Assembly (NCBI GenBank): GCA_003448875.1
Contig: DLXG01000293.1
Coordinates: 1-5,856, forward strand
From: Anaerolineaceae bacterium
GTDB taxonomy: Bacteria > Chloroflexota > Anaerolineae > Anaerolineales > Anaerolineaceae
Direction of reading: 5' to 3'
DNA length: 5,856 bases
The first letter of the stretch is position 1, and the number at the start of each line of letters is the position of its first letter. The position numbers and the translations under genes were made by a program. Below, piece after piece: positions 5,200 to 5,856 of the stretch. The notes beneath the pieces were generated by a model. The model saw nothing but the letters and a program-made list of their open reading frames with translations. It had not been told where the DNA came from and made no database searches.

Positions 5200-5856
5200 A
5201 TGTTCACCAAAGACTTAACCCGATTCCCTTACCTGATCCTGTCTTCACCCGGCTGGCAGGATTATGAACTGCTGGACAGTGGCGGTGGCTGGAAACTGGA
5301 ACGTTACGGGCAGTACCTGCTGGTTCGTCCCGAAGCCGAAGCAGTTTGGACGCCCGCACTGCCGGAAAGCCGATGGCGAAATGCCCATGCCCGTTTTATA
5401 CCCGCACCCGAAGAAAACGGCGGCCACTGGCAGCACAATCAACCCATCCCTGAACGATGGGTCATGCGGTACAAACAACTCTCATTTTATGTTCAGACTT
5501 CCGCTTCCCGGCATGTTGGCATTTTTCCCGAGCAGGCCTGCCAGTGGGATTGGATCGCTGAGCAGGTTTCAGCCGCTGGGAAACCGCTTAAGGTATTAAA
5601 TCTATTCGGTTATACCGGTCTGGCAAGTCTGGCTGCGGCGCAAGCAGGGGCACAGGTGACCCATGTAGATGCCTCGCGCAAAGTGATCCATTGGGCGCGC
5701 GAGAATCAAACCCTTTCCGGCTTAGATTCAGCTCCCATCCGCTGGATTTTGGACGATGCGGTCAAGTTTGTCCAGCGGGAGGTTCGCCGCGGCGTTAAGT
5801 ACGACGGCCTGATTCTTGACCCGCCAAAATTTGGACGCGGCCCCAAAGGGGAAGTG
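5200..5856 (+). CDS. Class I SAM-dependent methyltransferase, RlmI-like (cut by window edge)
   Basis: 219 codons are open to the right edge with no stop, so the C-terminus is missing. The N-terminal part (1-90) is a family-specific region without a recognisable PUA domain. The methyltransferase core begins near residue 91 (YKQLSFYVQTSASRHVGIFPEQ). SAM-binding motif I is VLNLFGYTGLAS (132-143), the acidic ribose-binding residue is D157 in THVDAS, and D185/D186 lie in the next loop. The catalytic or substrate-binding motif is LILDPPKFGRGPKGEV (205-219 and onward). The DPPKFGRG form is typical of relatives of the 23S rRNA cytosine methyltransferase RlmI and of uncharacterised homologues sometimes mislabelled as oxidoreductases. 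The substrate is probably RNA but is unproven. ATG 5200 is the only start in frame after the stop at 5110-5112; it has no clear ribosome binding site. Confidence 0.88.
   Translation, partial: MFTKDLTRFPYLILSSPGWQDYELLDSGGGWKLERYGQYLLVRPEAEAVWTPALPESRWRNAHARFIPAPEENGGHWQHNQPIPERWVMRYKQLSFYVQTSASRHVGIFPEQACQWDWIAEQVSAAGKPLKVLNLFGYTGLASLAAAQAGAQVTHVDASRKVIHWARENQTLSGLDSAPIRWILDDAVKFVQREVRRGVKYDGLILDPPKFGRGPKGEV

Noticed and set aside
5264..5599. A 111-codon plus-strand frame, and a 77-codon minus-strand frame at 5245-5478, inside the methyltransferase gene
   Set aside because: Both are shadows of the methyltransferase frame starting at 5200, which carries the SAM-binding motifs.
1..5856. CRISPR arrays, insertion sequences, tRNA or rRNA genes, toxin-antitoxin or defence genes
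   Set aside because: No spaced repeat array, terminal inverted repeats, transposase-like protein, tRNA-like fold or defence-family motif was seen on either strand.

Overview
This is an ordinary-looking bacterial chromosomal segment of about 50% GC. It carries six protein genes, two of them cut by the window edges, and I see no mobile element, CRISPR array, rRNA or tRNA. The gene styles suggest a Chloroflexota bacterium, probably of the Anaerolineae. They include an MtaB-type methylthiotransferase, a TPR signal-anchor protein, a lipoprotein with a concanavalin-like fold, a DUF218 membrane protein with a Cys/Gly-rich N-terminus, and a single compact cold shock protein. This taxonomic guess is an inference from gene style, not a search result.

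Region 1 (1-2699, minus strand) reads leftwards from a likely promoter near 2671-2699. It holds a membrane-anchored TPR protein, then after 60 bases a secreted lipoprotein with a LamG/DUF1080-like domain. After 4 more bases comes the start of mtaB, which runs off the left edge in the middle of its radical-SAM cysteine motif. The first two products work at the cell envelope and the third modifies tRNA. They are probably co-transcribed, with mtaB translation coupled to the lipoprotein gene.

Region 2 (2700-3180, plus strand) holds a cold shock protein gene. It has a good sigma-70-type promoter with an extended -10, a leader of about 60 nucleotides that can form a hairpin, and a clear intrinsic terminator.

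Region 3 (3186-5077, minus strand) is a two-gene operon of a MalY/PatB-family PLP enzyme (cystathionine beta-lyase or aminotransferase) and a DUF218 (YdcF/SanA-like) membrane protein. One base separates the genes. A strong promoter (TCGACA, 17-base spacer, TATAAT) lies 41 bases upstream of the first start codon. This operon converges on the cold shock gene, and the terminator hairpin lies between them.

Region 4 (5160-5856, plus strand) starts a class I SAM-dependent methyltransferase of the RlmI-like (rRNA/DPPK motif) type, which runs off the right edge. It is divergent from Region 3. Its best promoter would give a leader of only about 10 nucleotides with no evident ribosome binding site.

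I found no convincing new biological system. The points most worth checking are the tightly coupled PLP enzyme/DUF218 pair, the structured cspA leader and its repeat-flanked promoter, and the nearly leaderless methyltransferase start.
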